Assembly (NCBI GenBank): GCA_023250955.1
Contig: JAHEZQ010000006.1
Location: 124,001 to 188,000 of the forward strand
Source of the DNA: Melioribacter sp.
Lineage (GTDB): Bacteria > Bacteroidota > Ignavibacteria > Ignavibacteriales > Melioribacteraceae
Reading direction: 5' to 3'
DNA length: 64,000 bases
Shown here: piece by piece, positions 1-9,014 of the stretch
Position numbering within the stretch: the first letter of the stretch is position 1
Layout of the letters: each line of letters opens with the position of its first letter
Translations under genes and position numbers: made by a program
Notes under the pieces: generated by a model
Seen by the model: the letters and a program-made list of their open reading frames with translations, nothing else
The model's database searches: none
Told to the model about the DNA's origin: nothing

Positions 1-180
1 ATTAATGTTTTCTATTTAGTTTTAATCTTTTATATACTTACAAGTATTTCTAAATTTTTAATCGTACTCATAGGTTTTGCAGATGCAACTGCTTTCTTTA
101 TTATTACAACAATCGCACAAATACTCTTTGGACTCTACTTTTCGATCTACAGAGAAAATAAGCCCGGAAAAACTATTTAG
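1..180 (+). CDS. C-terminal end of a hydrophobic membrane protein (5' partial)
   Basis: An open frame runs from the first base to a TAG at 178-180 and gives about 59 residues. They form two strongly hydrophobic stretches followed by a short basic tail ending YRENKPGKTI, which looks like the last two membrane segments of an integral membrane protein whose gene begins outside the window. The frame differs from that of the histidine kinase that follows, so the two reading frames overlap if the kinase starts at its earliest possible codon. The family cannot be recognised from this fragment. Alternatively it could be the N-terminal membrane part of the kinase, separated by a frameshift. Confidence 0.5.
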   Translation: MNVFYLVLIFYILTSISKFLIVLIGFADATAFFIITTIAQILFGLYFSIYRENKPGKTI

Positions 181-1399
181 TGTAGAAAACCCGCTTTTAT
201 TTTCTTTGTTATTACTTGTCCTAATCTTAGTGATAACCTTTATTTATTACCGTTTTGTAATAATACCGATGAGAAAAAAGCATCTTAGATCAGAAGAAAC
301 CTTGCGTCTTCAGCAAGCAGAATCAATTGCTCTTTTTGCAGAACTTTCTCCCGATCCTATTTTTAGACTGGATGAATCCGGAAAAATTACTCTAGCAAAT
401 AATTCCGCACACAAAATTTTTCCGCATCAAGTATTGCTAGGCGAGACAGTACAAAACCTTTTCTCTTTTATACAAAATAAAGAGATAAAAGAGATCATAG
501 ATCAAGAGAAAACTATTAATCAATCTGCATTAATAGGCAATAATTATTTTCAATTCATTCTAGAAGGTATTAGTAAACTTAATATTTGCCAGGTTTATGG
601 CCGAGATATAACCGAATTAAAAAACACCGAGAGCAATCTAAAAGTAGCATTAATTAATGCGGAAGAATCTAAACGCTTAAAGGAATTCTTCTTAGCGCAA
701 ATTTCACATGAGATTCGTTCACCGTTGAATGTTATAGTTGGTTGTACTGATCTTTTGCTCGATGAATCTAATGACGCGATGGAACGTGAGTTTGGCTCTA
801 TTTTGCGTTCAATGAAAAATAACAGTAAACGATTATATCGAACATTTGACCTGTTGTTAAATATGTCGCAGCTTCAAACCGGTAAATATGAAGTTCGTTT
901 GGAAAAAATTGATCTTCATGCACTTTTAAAAACTCTGCAAAGCGATTACAAATCTTTAGCCGAAGAAAAAGGGTTAGTTATTAATCTGACTAATTCAATT
1001 AAAGAAGATGCTAGTGTTATCGCAGACCATTATTCGATTACGCAAATATTTGCTAATCTTATAGATAATTCTATCAAGTACACAAATAAAGGTGAGATCA
1101 ACTTAAATATTTATAGAAACAATACAAATATTTGCGTTGATTTAACCGATACCGGCAAAGGAATGTCTAAAGAATATATTGATAAACTCTTCGCTCCGTT
1201 TTCACAAGAAGAAATGGGATACACAAGAAGATACGAGGGAACAGGGTTGGGATTAGCACTTGTAAAAAGTTTTATAGACATTAATAAAGCTCAGATAAAA
1301 GTAAAAAGTGAACTAAATAGTGGAACAACATTCACAGTAATATTAAATGGAGATAAGAAATGGGGCTTACAGCCGAACAAAAACCCAGACTTCTTATAA
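77..1399 (+). CDS. PAS-domain sensor histidine kinase
   Basis: Membrane-bound sensor kinase that autophosphorylates on histidine and passes the phosphate to a response regulator, probably the next gene. A single transmembrane segment lies around residues 38-62, a PAS-like domain around 80-180 (LSPDPIFRLDESGKI), a HisKA dimerisation domain with HEIRSPLN (phospho-His near residue 212), and a HATPase_c domain with N box NLIDNSIKYT, G1 DTGKGM and G2 GTGLGLALVKSF. The frame opens with TTG at 77 and ATG at 83, but the preceding membrane-protein frame runs to 180. The real start may therefore be later, for example TTG at 206, which would shorten the N-terminus. The stop overlaps the regulator gene by 40 bases, so the two are probably co-translated. 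The ligand is unknown. Confidence 0.85.
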   Translation: MQMQLLSLLLQQSHKYSLDSTFRSTEKISPEKLFSVENPLLFSLLLLVLILVITFIYYRFVIIPMRKKHLRSEETLRLQQAESIALFAELSPDPIFRLDESGKITLANNSAHKIFPHQVLLGETVQNLFSFIQNKEIKEIIDQEKTINQSALIGNNYFQFILEGISKLNICQVYGRDITELKNTESNLKVALINAEESKRLKEFFLAQISHEIRSPLNVIVGCTDLLLDESNDAMEREFGSILRSMKNNSKRLYRTFDLLLNMSQLQTGKYEVRLEKIDLHALLKTLQSDYKSLAEEKGLVINLTNSIKEDASVIADHYSITQIFANLIDNSIKYTNKGEINLNIYRNNTNICVDLTDTGKGMSKEYIDKLFAPFSQEEMGYTRRYEGTGLGLALVKSFIDINKAQIKVKSELNSGTTFTVILNGDKKWGLQPNKNPDFL

Positions 1400-1797
1400 C
1401 TGAAGACGATTATGAAAATCAAAAATTTCTTGAATTGTTTCTCAAGAAATATTTCACAATCGATATATGTGATTCGTCCGAATCTTTTTATGCTTTAATG
1501 AATAAAGAGAAATATGATATCGTTCTTATGGATATTTCTATTAAAGGGAAGAAAGACGGTCTTGAATTAACAAGAGAGTTAAAGAATGATCCGAATTATT
1601 CTAACATCCCGGTTATCTGTTACACTGCCCATGCATTTAATAAAGACAGATTAAATGCTCTTGACGCCGGATGTGATGCTTATTTAAGTAAACCATCGGA
1701 TATCCATACTCTTCTTAACTCATTATTCGATCTTCTACGAGAGAAAGGGAAATTAATTGTAGGATCTAATCATATACAGGGTTTGGCTACATCATAA
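1360..1797 (+). CDS. Single-domain response regulator (CheY-like receiver)
   Basis: A 145-residue protein made of one receiver domain with no output domain. The acidic pocket is TEDDYEN near residue 15, the phospho-acceptor Asp is in VLMDIS near residue 56, the conserved Thr is in CYTAHAF and the Lys in YLSKPSD. It overlaps the end of the histidine kinase gene, so it is almost certainly that kinase's partner, acting through protein-protein contact or a phosphorelay. A close paralogue sits alone at 39453-39851. The last 20 or so residues extend past the receiver fold and look unstructured. A strong terminator follows directly. Confidence 0.9.
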   Translation: MGLTAEQKPRLLITEDDYENQKFLELFLKKYFTIDICDSSESFYALMNKEKYDIVLMDISIKGKKDGLELTRELKNDPNYSNIPVICYTAHAFNKDRLNALDAGCDAYLSKPSDIHTLLNSLFDLLREKGKLIVGSNHIQGLATS

Positions 1798-1802
1798 AAC
1801 AA

Positions 1803-1843
1803 AACCCCGATCTCGAGTGTCGTAGAGAAACGGGGTTCTTTTT
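1803..1843. terminator. Bidirectional rho-independent terminator
   Basis: AACCCCG at 1803-1809 pairs with CGGGGTT at 1831-1837, with an inner TCTC/GAGA pairing, followed by CTTTTT. It lies between the convergent response regulator and ahcY genes and should stop transcription from both sides. The core resembles the terminator at 36448. Confidence 0.85.
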
Positions 1844-1864
1844 GAATGAATTAATTTACAAAAA

Positions 1865-3184
1865 TTAATATCTGTAATAATCCGGCTTGTAAGGACCTTC
1901 AGCTTTCACACCAATATATTTTGCCTGCTTCTCATTCAGCAGCTCCAATTCAACCCCGATTTTTTCTAAATGCAATCTTGCTACTTGTTCATCGAGATGT
2001 TTTGGAAGCGTGTAAACTTTATTCTCATATTTATCGGAATGATTCCAAAGCTCGAGCTGTGCAAGAACTTGGTTTGTAAATGAATTAGACATAACAAAAG
2101 ACGGATGACCTGTTGCGCAACCAAGATTAACTAATCTTCCTTCGGCTAATACAATAATATCCTTACCGTCAATTGTGTACTTATCAACCTGGGGTTTGAT
2201 AGTGTCTTTTGTCTTTCCATAGTTTCCATTTAACCAAGCCATATCAATTTCATTATCAAAATGTCCGATGTTACAAACAACGGCTTTGTCTTTCATAATA
2301 CGGAAGTGTTCCTCTGTTATGATATCAATATTTCCCGTAGCTGTAACAATTATATCTGCACGAGGAATTGCATTTTTCATTTTCTTAACTTCATAGCCGT
2401 CCATTGCAGCTTGCAAAGCACAAATAGGATCAATTTCAGAAATGATTACTCTAACTCCTGCACTTCTTAAAGATTGCGCTGAACCTTTTCCAACATCGCC
2501 ATAACCGGCAATAACAGCAACTTTACCTGCCATCATTAAATCTGTTGCTCTACGGATCGCATCAACTAAAGATTCACGGCATCCGTATTTGTTATCAAAT
2601 TTAGATTTTGTAACAGAATCATTTACATTGAAAGCTGGGATTGGAAGTGTTCCTTCTTTCACTCTATCATATAAACGGTGAACGCCTGTAGTAGTTTCTT
2701 CAGAGATTCCTTTTATACCCTTTACTAGTTCGGGAAATTTATCTAGAACCATGTTGGTTAAGTCGCCGCCATCATCTAAGATCATGTTCAACGGTTTTCT
2801 GTCATCACCGAAGAATAAAGTTTGTTCAATACACCAATTGAATTCTTCAAGCGTCATTCCTTTCCACGCATAAACAGAAACACCTGCAGCAGCAATTGCG
2901 GCTGCGGCATGATCTTGTGTAGAAAAAATATTGCACGAAGACCATTTTACTTCAGCTCCTAATTCAATCAATGTTTCAATAAGAACTGCAGTTTGAATTG
3001 TCATGTGAAGACAGCCCGCAATTCGAGCACCTTTAAATGGTTTTAGTTTGCTATATTGTTTTCTCAACGACATTAAACCGGGCATTTCAGCTTCGGCTAA
3101 TTTAATTTCTTTTCTTCCCCATTCAGCTAGAGATATATCTTTTACTTTATAATCCAGAACTTTCGTTTCAACTGCTTGATTCAT
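1865..3184 (-). CDS. ahcY: S-adenosylhomocysteine hydrolase
   Basis: Cytosolic NAD-dependent enzyme that splits S-adenosylhomocysteine into adenosine and homocysteine, relieving product inhibition of methyltransferases. The 439 residues match the family length. Visible are the substrate-domain segment [24 protein letters not shown] near residue 137, the NAD-binding [12 protein letters not shown] near residue 227 and the conserved C-terminal tail ending PDYYRY. A good Shine-Dalgarno (AAGGAAG) precedes the ATG at 3184. The gene lies 17 bases downstream of metK in the same direction, so synthesis of the methyl donor and recycling of its by-product are encoded together. Confidence 0.97.
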   Translation of the reverse strand: MNQAVETKVLDYKVKDISLAEWGRKEIKLAEAEMPGLMSLRKQYSKLKPFKGARIAGCLHMTIQTAVLIETLIELGAEVKWSSCNIFSTQDHAAAAIAAAGVSVYAWKGMTLEEFNWCIEQTLFFGDDRKPLNMILDDGGDLTNMVLDKFPELVKGIKGISEETTTGVHRLYDRVKEGTLPIPAFNVNDSVTKSKFDNKYGCRESLVDAIRRATDLMMAGKVAVIAGYGDVGKGSAQSLRSAGVRVIISEIDPICALQAAMDGYEVKKMKNAIPRADIIVTATGNIDIITEEHFRIMKDKAVVCNIGHFDNEIDMAWLNGNYGKTKDTIKPQVDKYTIDGKDIIVLAEGRLVNLGCATGHPSFVMSNSFTNQVLAQLELWNHSDKYENKVYTLPKHLDEQVARLHLEKIGVELELLNEKQAKYIGVKAEGPYKPDYYRY

Positions 3185-3201
3185 TTCACTTCCTTTTTTA
3201 A

Positions 3202-4344
3202 TTATAAATATTTTTTAAACTTTGGAACAAGATCCAATTGTTCCCATGTAAAATCTTTTTCGTTTCTTCCAAAGTGACCGTATGAAGAAGTTTTCTGATA
3301 TATAGGTCTTCGTAATTTGAGCCGTTCAATAATTCCGCGGGGTGTTAAATCCACTTCTTTCTTAATCATGTTTGCAATTTTTAGATCGGAAATTTTACCT
3401 GTTCCTTTTGTATTTACATATACCGATACCGGCTCTGCAACGCCAATTGCATAAGCAACCTGTACCAAACATTCTTTTGCGAGTTTCGCTGCAACAACAT
3501 TTTTAGCAATGTGCCGTGCAGCGTATGTGGCGCTTCGATCAACCTTAGACGGATCTTTACCGGAGAATGCACCGCCACCGTGCGGGGCCCAACCGCCGTA
3601 AGTATCAACAATAATTTTTCTTCCGGTTAATCCGCTGTCTCCATGCGGACCACCGATTTCAAATCTTCCGGTTGGATTAACAAAATATTTTGTCTTGGCA
3701 TCAAGATACCTTGCCGGAATTACTTTTTTAATGATGTGTTTTATTACATCATCTTTAATTCTTTTTTGAGAAACATCGCCATCATGCTGGGTTGAGATTA
3801 CAACAGCATCTACTCGCAGAGGTTTATTATTATCATCATATTCAATTGTTACTTGTGATTTGGCATCTGGTCTCAAGTAAGGCATTAGTTGTGGATTTTT
3901 TTTGCGCACATCCGCAAGTCGTTTAACTAATTTATGTGCATAAACAATCGGCATCGGCATTAATTCAGGGGTTTGATCGCATGCATAACCGAACATGAGA
4001 CCCTGATCACCGGCTCCGCCTGTATCTACACCCATGGCAATGTCTGGTGATTGTGCATGAATTGCATTTAACACACCGCAAGATTCGGAATCAAATTTAT
4101 ATTCAGCTTTTGTATAGCCAATGTTACGAATCGTTTTTCTTACGACGGATTCTACGTCAATATAAGCGTTTGTGGTAACTTCACCACCAACCACAACAAG
4201 TCCGGTAGTAACAAAAGTTTCGCAGGCAACACGTGCTTTTGGATCTTTTGAAAAGATCGCATCAAGTACTCCATCTGATATTGCATCACAGACTTTATCC
4301 GGATGACCTTCGGAAACGGATTCTGAAGTGAATAAGTATGACAT
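3202..4344 (-). CDS. metK: S-adenosylmethionine synthetase
   Basis: Makes S-adenosylmethionine from methionine and ATP. At 380 residues it has the normal length. Diagnostic motifs are SEGHPDK near the N-terminus, [12 protein letters not shown] near residue 110, the phosphate-binding [14 protein letters not shown] and [16 protein letters not shown]. It is the middle gene of a minus-strand group, 17 bases after the nucleotidyltransferase and 17 bases before ahcY, so the three are probably one transcript. I saw no SAM riboswitch in the short spacer in front of it. Confidence 0.97.
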   Translation of the reverse strand: MSYLFTSESVSEGHPDKVCDAISDGVLDAIFSKDPKARVACETFVTTGLVVVGGEVTTNAYIDVESVVRKTIRNIGYTKAEYKFDSESCGVLNAIHAQSPDIAMGVDTGGAGDQGLMFGYACDQTPELMPMPIVYAHKLVKRLADVRKKNPQLMPYLRPDAKSQVTIEYDDNNKPLRVDAVVISTQHDGDVSQKRIKDDVIKHIIKKVIPARYLDAKTKYFVNPTGRFEIGGPHGDSGLTGRKIIVDTYGGWAPHGGGAFSGKDPSKVDRSATYAARHIAKNVVAAKLAKECLVQVAYAIGVAEPVSVYVNTKGTGKISDLKIANMIKKEVDLTPRGIIERLKLRRPIYQKTSSYGHFGRNEKDFTWEQLDLVPKFKKYL

Positions 4345-4361
4345 CTGTTCCTCTATTTATT

Positions 4362-5339
4362 TTAATTAAATTCTATTTCGGATGAATCGCCGGTGTTTAA
4401 TTTTCTAAAATTACTTTTTACAATTGCATTACTGCCAATGATTGAATTTTCAAGCATTGCTTTTTCAATCTTTGCACCGGAACTAACTATTGAATTACGA
4501 ATTATTGAATCAGTGATTTCACAATTCTCTGATATTGTTGTAAAAGGACCAATGACAGAATTTTTTATTATAGCATTTTCAGAAATGAAAACCGGATCAT
4601 TTATAACAACATTTTCTACCCGTCTGTTAGTTCCGCATTTTGTTAATAAAAACTGATTGGTAGATAGAAGAGTTTCCGGTTTACCACAATCGTACCATCC
4701 TTCTACTTGGAATGTTGTTAACCTTTCTCCTTTATCAATCATTATCTGAAGTGCATCGGTTAATTGATATTCTCCGCGAGTTTTTATTTTTTTATTAAAA
4801 AGGTCGTTCAATGATTCTTTCAATAAATTAGCGTTAGTGATATAATATAACCCGACCAATGCAAGTTTGGAAATAGTCTCTTTCGGTTTTTCAATTAGTT
4901 TAATGATCTTTTCATTTTCACAGACAGCAACTCCAAATCTTGAAGGATCGTCAACCATCTTAACACCAAGTGAACTGTTCTTATTCAAAAAAACTTTTTT
5001 TAGATCAACATCAAAAATTGTATCACCGAGTATGATGAATATTTCATCATCATCAAAAGTCGGTATCGCAACTTGAATTGCGTGTCCTAATCCAAGCGCT
5101 TCTTCCTGTTCAACAAAATCAGCTTTTAGAGATGGAAACTCTTTATGAACATATTCAACAATTTTTTCACCAAGATAGCCGGTGACAAAAGTAGCTTTGT
5201 TAATTTTCTCGACAAGTAATTTTTCAATTATATGCCCGAGTATCGGTTTACCGCCAACATTAAGTAAAACTTTGGGAAGAGAATAAGTGTGCGGTTTAAG
5301 GCGTGTACCAATTCCAGCTGCCGGTATTACTGCTCTCAA
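4362..5339 (-). CDS. Sugar-phosphate nucleotidyltransferase with hexapeptide tail
   Basis: Likely activates a sugar-1-phosphate with a nucleoside triphosphate to give an NDP-sugar in the cytosol. Residues 1-230 form a nucleotidyltransferase domain with PAAGIGTRLKP, LPKVLLNVGGKPIL, ILGDTIFD and the GEYQLTDAL segment seen in RmlA/GlmU-type enzymes. Residues 245-315 carry repeating I/V-x4 hexapeptides (VVINDPVFI, AIIKNSVIG, CEITDSIIR) typical of a left-handed beta-helix. No acetyltransferase completion as in GlmU is present, so 325 residues fit a glucose-1-phosphate thymidylyl- or uridylyltransferase-like protein. The substrate cannot be read from sequence. It is the first gene of the metK-ahcY group. 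Confidence 0.85.
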   Translation of the reverse strand: MRAVIPAAGIGTRLKPHTYSLPKVLLNVGGKPILGHIIEKLLVEKINKATFVTGYLGEKIVEYVHKEFPSLKADFVEQEEALGLGHAIQVAIPTFDDDEIFIILGDTIFDVDLKKVFLNKNSSLGVKMVDDPSRFGVAVCENEKIIKLIEKPKETISKLALVGLYYITNANLLKESLNDLFNKKIKTRGEYQLTDALQIMIDKGERLTTFQVEGWYDCGKPETLLSTNQFLLTKCGTNRRVENVVINDPVFISENAIIKNSVIGPFTTISENCEITDSIIRNSIVSSGAKIEKAMLENSIIGSNAIVKSNFRKLNTGDSSEIEFN

Positions 5340-5515
5340 AAATTTCCTTCATTGTTTAAAATCACATGGCAATTTAATTAATAGGTTAGCGTATATCAAA
5401 CCATGCTAAATAACCGCCGTGAGTTATGAATTATTAAGTCTGTTGTTTGGATTTTGAGTTTCGAATTTATGATTTTGAGTGTAACAAAATAAACACTCAT
5501 TAATTGTGATTAATA

Positions 5516-6460
5516 ATGGAAATTAATAACCGCATTACTAAACTCTTTGGAATTAAATATCCCATAATTCAAGCCGGAATGGTTTGGGTAAGCGGATGGA
5601 AACTTGCATCCGCAGTTTCAAATAATGGCGGATTAGGTCTAATCGGCTCCGGCTCAATGAAACTGGATCTTTTACGTGAACATATACAAAAATGCCGTGC
5701 TGTAACCGCCAAACCATTTGGCGTAAATGTCCCGCTTCTCCGCAGAGATGCTGCTGATTTGATAAGGGTAGTAATCGAAGAAAATGTAAAAATTGTTTTT
5801 TCTTCTGCCGGGCATCCGGGAAAATTTATTGATGAATTGAAAAAAAATAATATCGCGGTCGTTCATGTTGTACCGTCACTAAAATATGCTCTCAAAGCAG
5901 AAAGTGTTGGATGTGATGCAGTCGTGGGTGAAGGAGTTGAAGCTGGGGGTCATAACGGCGTAGATGAAATCACAACCTTTTGTTTAATTCCCCAGCTTGT
6001 TGATGCTTTAAAAATTCCTGTTATCGCCGCTGGGGGAATTGCAAACGGAAGAGGAATATTAGCAGCGCTTTCACTTGGTGCAGAAGGTGTTCAGATCGGA
6101 ACCCGTTTTGCTGTAACAGAAGAATCATCCGCTCATCCAAACTATAAAATGAAAGTTATTGCAGCAAAAGATAATGATACTATTCTCGTTCTAAAAAAGA
6201 TCGGGATGGCAAGAATGATAAAGAATGAATTTACTTCAATTGTTCATAAAGAAGAATTGAATGGAGCTGATGAAGAAAAATTAAAATTTTTGCTTGGAGA
6301 AAAACGCGAACGACTCGGAATCTTTGAAGGAGACGAACAAAACGGAATGATGGAAGCCGGGCAAGGTACAGGATTAATAAAAGAAATTCTTCCCGTTAAG
6401 GATTTGATGGAAAGATTAGTTTCCGAATGTGATGATGCATTACTAAAAATTAGTAAATAA
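5516..6460 (+). CDS. NPD-family flavin enzyme (nitronate monooxygenase / FabK-like enoyl-ACP reductase)
   Basis: A 314-residue FMN-dependent TIM-barrel protein. It begins with the family signature PIIQAGMVWVS, has SSAGHPGKFIDELK in the middle, the conserved EGVEAGGHNG around residue 143 and the phosphate-binding AAGGIANGRGILAALSLGAEGVQIGTRF segment. Members either oxidise nitronates or reduce enoyl-ACP in fatty acid synthesis (FabK). The AGGHxG motif occurs in both, and the sequence does not decide. The gene stands alone, diverging from the nucleotidyltransferase gene and converging on the next. No convincing ribosome binding site precedes the ATG. Confidence 0.85.
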   Translation: MEINNRITKLFGIKYPIIQAGMVWVSGWKLASAVSNNGGLGLIGSGSMKLDLLREHIQKCRAVTAKPFGVNVPLLRRDAADLIRVVIEENVKIVFSSAGHPGKFIDELKKNNIAVVHVVPSLKYALKAESVGCDAVVGEGVEAGGHNGVDEITTFCLIPQLVDALKIPVIAAGGIANGRGILAALSLGAEGVQIGTRFAVTEESSAHPNYKMKVIAAKDNDTILVLKKIGMARMIKNEFTSIVHKEELNGADEEKLKFLLGEKRERLGIFEGDEQNGMMEAGQGTGLIKEILPVKDLMERLVSECDDALLKISK

Positions 6461-6510
6461 AAAGGGTGAGAAAACTCGCTCTTAACTTTTAACCTCTTGC
6501 TTCTTGTTTA

Positions 6511-7635
6511 TCAATACCAAAAATGAAATTGCAGAACAAAAGCATTGTTATCAAGATTAGGATCTTCAATATTAAACCTGTACTGAGGACGAACTTCAAT
6601 AAAACTATACGGGAAAAATTCGAAACCTAAAACCAAATGCGCATGCTCGTCTTTGCTTATATCAAGGTTAGGATCAAAGCGATCGTATCGGACAATTGCT
6701 TCAAGTCCTACTATTAATTGATATGCGGCTTCTATCATCATCGCACTGGATTTAATTCCACTGCCTACATAATCATTTGTCATATCATACTCGCCCATCA
6801 ATGAAAATCCTTTATAACCAAAACCGGCAAATCCGCCATATAATTGAGTAGGCAAAGTTTGTGATCCAGTGGGGCCAAATATTTTTGTCTTAGTAGAAGA
6901 GTATGAGGCACCGAATATCAATCCAACTTTATTAATAGTTGGGGTAATTTCAAACCGTGCAGTTAATGTTGGATCAGTAGTAAGAATTCCATTCAATCTG
7001 TTTTTTCCAATGCTAGCTGTAAGTGAAGCTATATCAGAAAAATTTGCGCCGAGTTCTATACCAGTTGTTAAAAAGAATGGATTGTAAATTAATCCTTGAA
7101 TTGAACCGTTGGCAAAAAGCAACCCGAAATCACCGCCTCTTGTATATGACGTGTGATCATCCAAATGGATTCCGTAATTAGGTAAGAATGTACCGACCTT
7201 TATGTAGCTATCGTTTGGTAATATTCTTGCAACGGCAAAACCTTCCCAGATTGATTGAACAAAATCATAACGAGCGAGTACATCAATTTTTTGTGATAAA
7301 GAAGCGTTTAAATAAATTGATCCAGACATATCCTGAAAATCTGTTCTCTTCTTTTCTTGTGAGTAAAGAAATTGCGAACGGTAATCGAATCCGAAACAGA
7401 CACTTTCGGAAAGTTTAGGAGAAAGCTTAAAATCTTCGTCACGTGGGGAGATCATACTTACCACATTCTTACCGAAGAAGAATCCGTTTTCGTTTCGCAT
7501 TAATCCACCGGTAGGATTAATATGGCAACTGCTGCATCTATCTTTTTGCTGAAGAGAAAATCTTGGAATTGCAAAAATTTGTGCGAATGAAAAGACTAAA
7601 ACTGTAAGGGTTAACAAAAATTTTATTATTCTCAT
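6511..7635 (-). CDS. Exported protein with one CxxCH heme site and predicted outer-membrane barrel
   Basis: A 374-residue protein with an N-terminal signal peptide (about residues 1-22), then directly CSSCHINPTGG, a c-type heme attachment motif followed by MRNENGFFFGKN. The remaining 300 or so residues show alternating hydrophobic/polar strands with many aromatic ends (YIKVGTFLPNYG, GLEAIVRYDRFDP) and a C-terminal aromatic (HFWY), as in outer-membrane beta barrels. It resembles a porin with a cytochrome-like plug. The neighbouring T9SS gene has the same CxxCHI(N/D)PxGG(x)RN segment. A role in electron transfer across the outer membrane is inference; the family is not one I can name. Confidence 0.6.
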   Translation of the reverse strand: MRIIKFLLTLTVLVFSFAQIFAIPRFSLQQKDRCSSCHINPTGGLMRNENGFFFGKNVVSMISPRDEDFKLSPKLSESVCFGFDYRSQFLYSQEKKRTDFQDMSGSIYLNASLSQKIDVLARYDFVQSIWEGFAVARILPNDSYIKVGTFLPNYGIHLDDHTSYTRGGDFGLLFANGSIQGLIYNPFFLTTGIELGANFSDIASLTASIGKNRLNGILTTDPTLTARFEITPTINKVGLIFGASYSSTKTKIFGPTGSQTLPTQLYGGFAGFGYKGFSLMGEYDMTNDYVGSGIKSSAMMIEAAYQLIVGLEAIVRYDRFDPNLDISKDEHAHLVLGFEFFPYSFIEVRPQYRFNIEDPNLDNNAFVLQFHFWY

Positions 7636-7723
7636 ACACTCCTCATCGTTTAGTATTCATAAGGTATTAAAAACAATTTGAATCTGCTATAAAATAACAT
7701 TCTTGTTCAAATATTTGAATTAA

Positions 7724-8398
7724 TTACTTCATCAACACCATTCTTACAGAACGATCAAATCTTCCGGCTGTTAATCTATATATATAAATTCCAGATGAAA
7801 CTTCCTTCCCAATTTCGTTTTTCCCGTCCCAAGTTTTTTCATATTTACCTGCAGGTAAATTTTCATTCGTTAACGTTCTAATCAATTGGCCGTTAATGTT
7901 AAAAATTTTCAAAGCAACATTTTCATTTTGAGGAATTTCAAAAGTTATAACAGTTGATGGATTAAATGGGTTAGGATAATTATTAAGTAACTTGTAAGCA
8001 GTAGGAATTTGTTTATCAGCAACATCTGCTGTAACCGGTATACTGTTTGGATCACCCGGATTTGATACAGAGCCGCTGTTTCCGGGATTCGGTTGTCCAG
8101 GTCTCCATGTTCCGTTTGGATCACCTAATTCTTGTCCATTTGTAAATCCGTCACCGTCTGAATCTTGAAAGGCTATTGTTGAATTCCAAAATTCTTCATG
8201 CCCACCAGGGGAAACTTTAGTTTCTACAAGTTTACCAAAATTATTACGTAGCCCTCCGCCTTGAGGATCAATATGACAATTACTACACGAAAATTTTTCA
8301 CCATTTGGAATTTGTCCCACTCTCCAATCCCTTGCAATTAATATTGTAACCATTGCAAACAAAATAAGAGTAGCTATAAATAGTTTAGATTTTTTCAT
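7724..8398 (-). CDS. Secreted CxxCH heme protein with T9SS sorting domain
   Basis: A 224-residue secreted protein. It has a signal peptide (about 1-22), then IPNGEKFSCSNCHIDPQGG with a single c-type heme motif, a calcium-loop-like DSDGDGFTNGQELGDP near residue 78, a low-complexity Gly/Pro/Asn linker (100-120), and a C-terminal T9SS type A sorting domain of about 85 residues with NNYPNPFNPST, GQLIRTLTNENL and VSSGIYIYRL. The sorting domain would direct passage through the outer membrane by the PorT/Sov system and anchoring or release at the surface. It lies 88 bases upstream of the heme/barrel gene in the same direction, so the two probably act together at the cell surface. The function of the heme is unknown. 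Confidence 0.8.
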   Translation of the reverse strand: MKKSKLFIATLILFAMVTILIARDWRVGQIPNGEKFSCSNCHIDPQGGGLRNNFGKLVETKVSPGGHEEFWNSTIAFQDSDGDGFTNGQELGDPNGTWRPGQPNPGNSGSVSNPGDPNSIPVTADVADKQIPTAYKLLNNYPNPFNPSTVITFEIPQNENVALKIFNINGQLIRTLTNENLPAGKYEKTWDGKNEIGKEVSSGIYIYRLTAGRFDRSVRMVLMK

Positions 8399-8514
8399 GG
8401 TTTTCTCCTATAATAAATTAAATTTTATCAACTACTGAGCAATTAAATGTTATGAATTATTTCTCGTCTTCTTTTTGTTATATTTAATTTCAAAATTATT
8501 TAAGAAAGATTACT

Positions 8515-9006
8515 ATGACTTACTTACTTATTAACAAATTACATATCATATTCGCTGGCATGTGGCTGATAAATCTAGCTGCATATCCTATACTACGCAG
8601 TTCAGTTCTTCACAATAAGAACAAATCTGGCGAGAAAAAGTTCATTCACCTCTATCTTACATTTGCAAATTTATTCGGTATGATAGGCGGATTAGGAATA
8701 CTTGCGACCGGAATATTTATGGTTACTAATAACTCATTATATGGTTTATTCCAGTTTACTCTCAATCATTGGCTAGCAGCTAAACAAATTCTAATGGTTA
8801 TATTATTAGTAATTCTAGCTGTGATAATAATTCCAACTTCTAAAAAGGTTAGAACTGCAATCGGTATTGACTTTGAAAAAAACGAACCGCTATGTGATGA
8901 CGTTTACAATAATTTGAATAAACTTTTTAAGTGGAACGCGGTAATTAATTACATAGTGCTGATAAATTTTCTTCTGGCAATTACTCATAATTATATCGGT
9001 AAATAA
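8515..9006 (+). CDS. Four-helix integral membrane protein
   Basis: A 163-residue protein with four hydrophobic segments (about residues 5-25, 48-72, 85-108 and 140-160). The first has KLHIIFAGMW with a histidine and tryptophan as in CopD/HemJ/DUF2269-type membrane proteins, some of which bind heme or copper, but similarity is too weak to assign one. It is nine bases upstream of dxr and probably shares its transcript. No soluble domain is visible. Confidence 0.6.
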   Translation: MTYLLINKLHIIFAGMWLINLAAYPILRSSVLHNKNKSGEKKFIHLYLTFANLFGMIGGLGILATGIFMVTNNSLYGLFQFTLNHWLAAKQILMVILLVILAVIIIPTSKKVRTAIGIDFEKNEPLCDDVYNNLNKLFKWNAVINYIVLINFLLAITHNYIGK

Positions 9007-9014
9007 TATTAATT

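Noticed and set aside
2261-2470. Open frames opposite large genes (for example inside ahcY, carB, hypD and fba)
   Set aside because: They lie wholly within well-supported genes on the other strand or in another frame and have no ribosome sites or family features.
5340-5515. Possible SAM or SAH riboswitch ahead of the nucleotidyltransferase-metK-ahcY group
   Set aside because: I looked for conserved SAM/SAH riboswitch cores and stems on the minus strand and saw none; the region is AT-rich with no strong hairpin.
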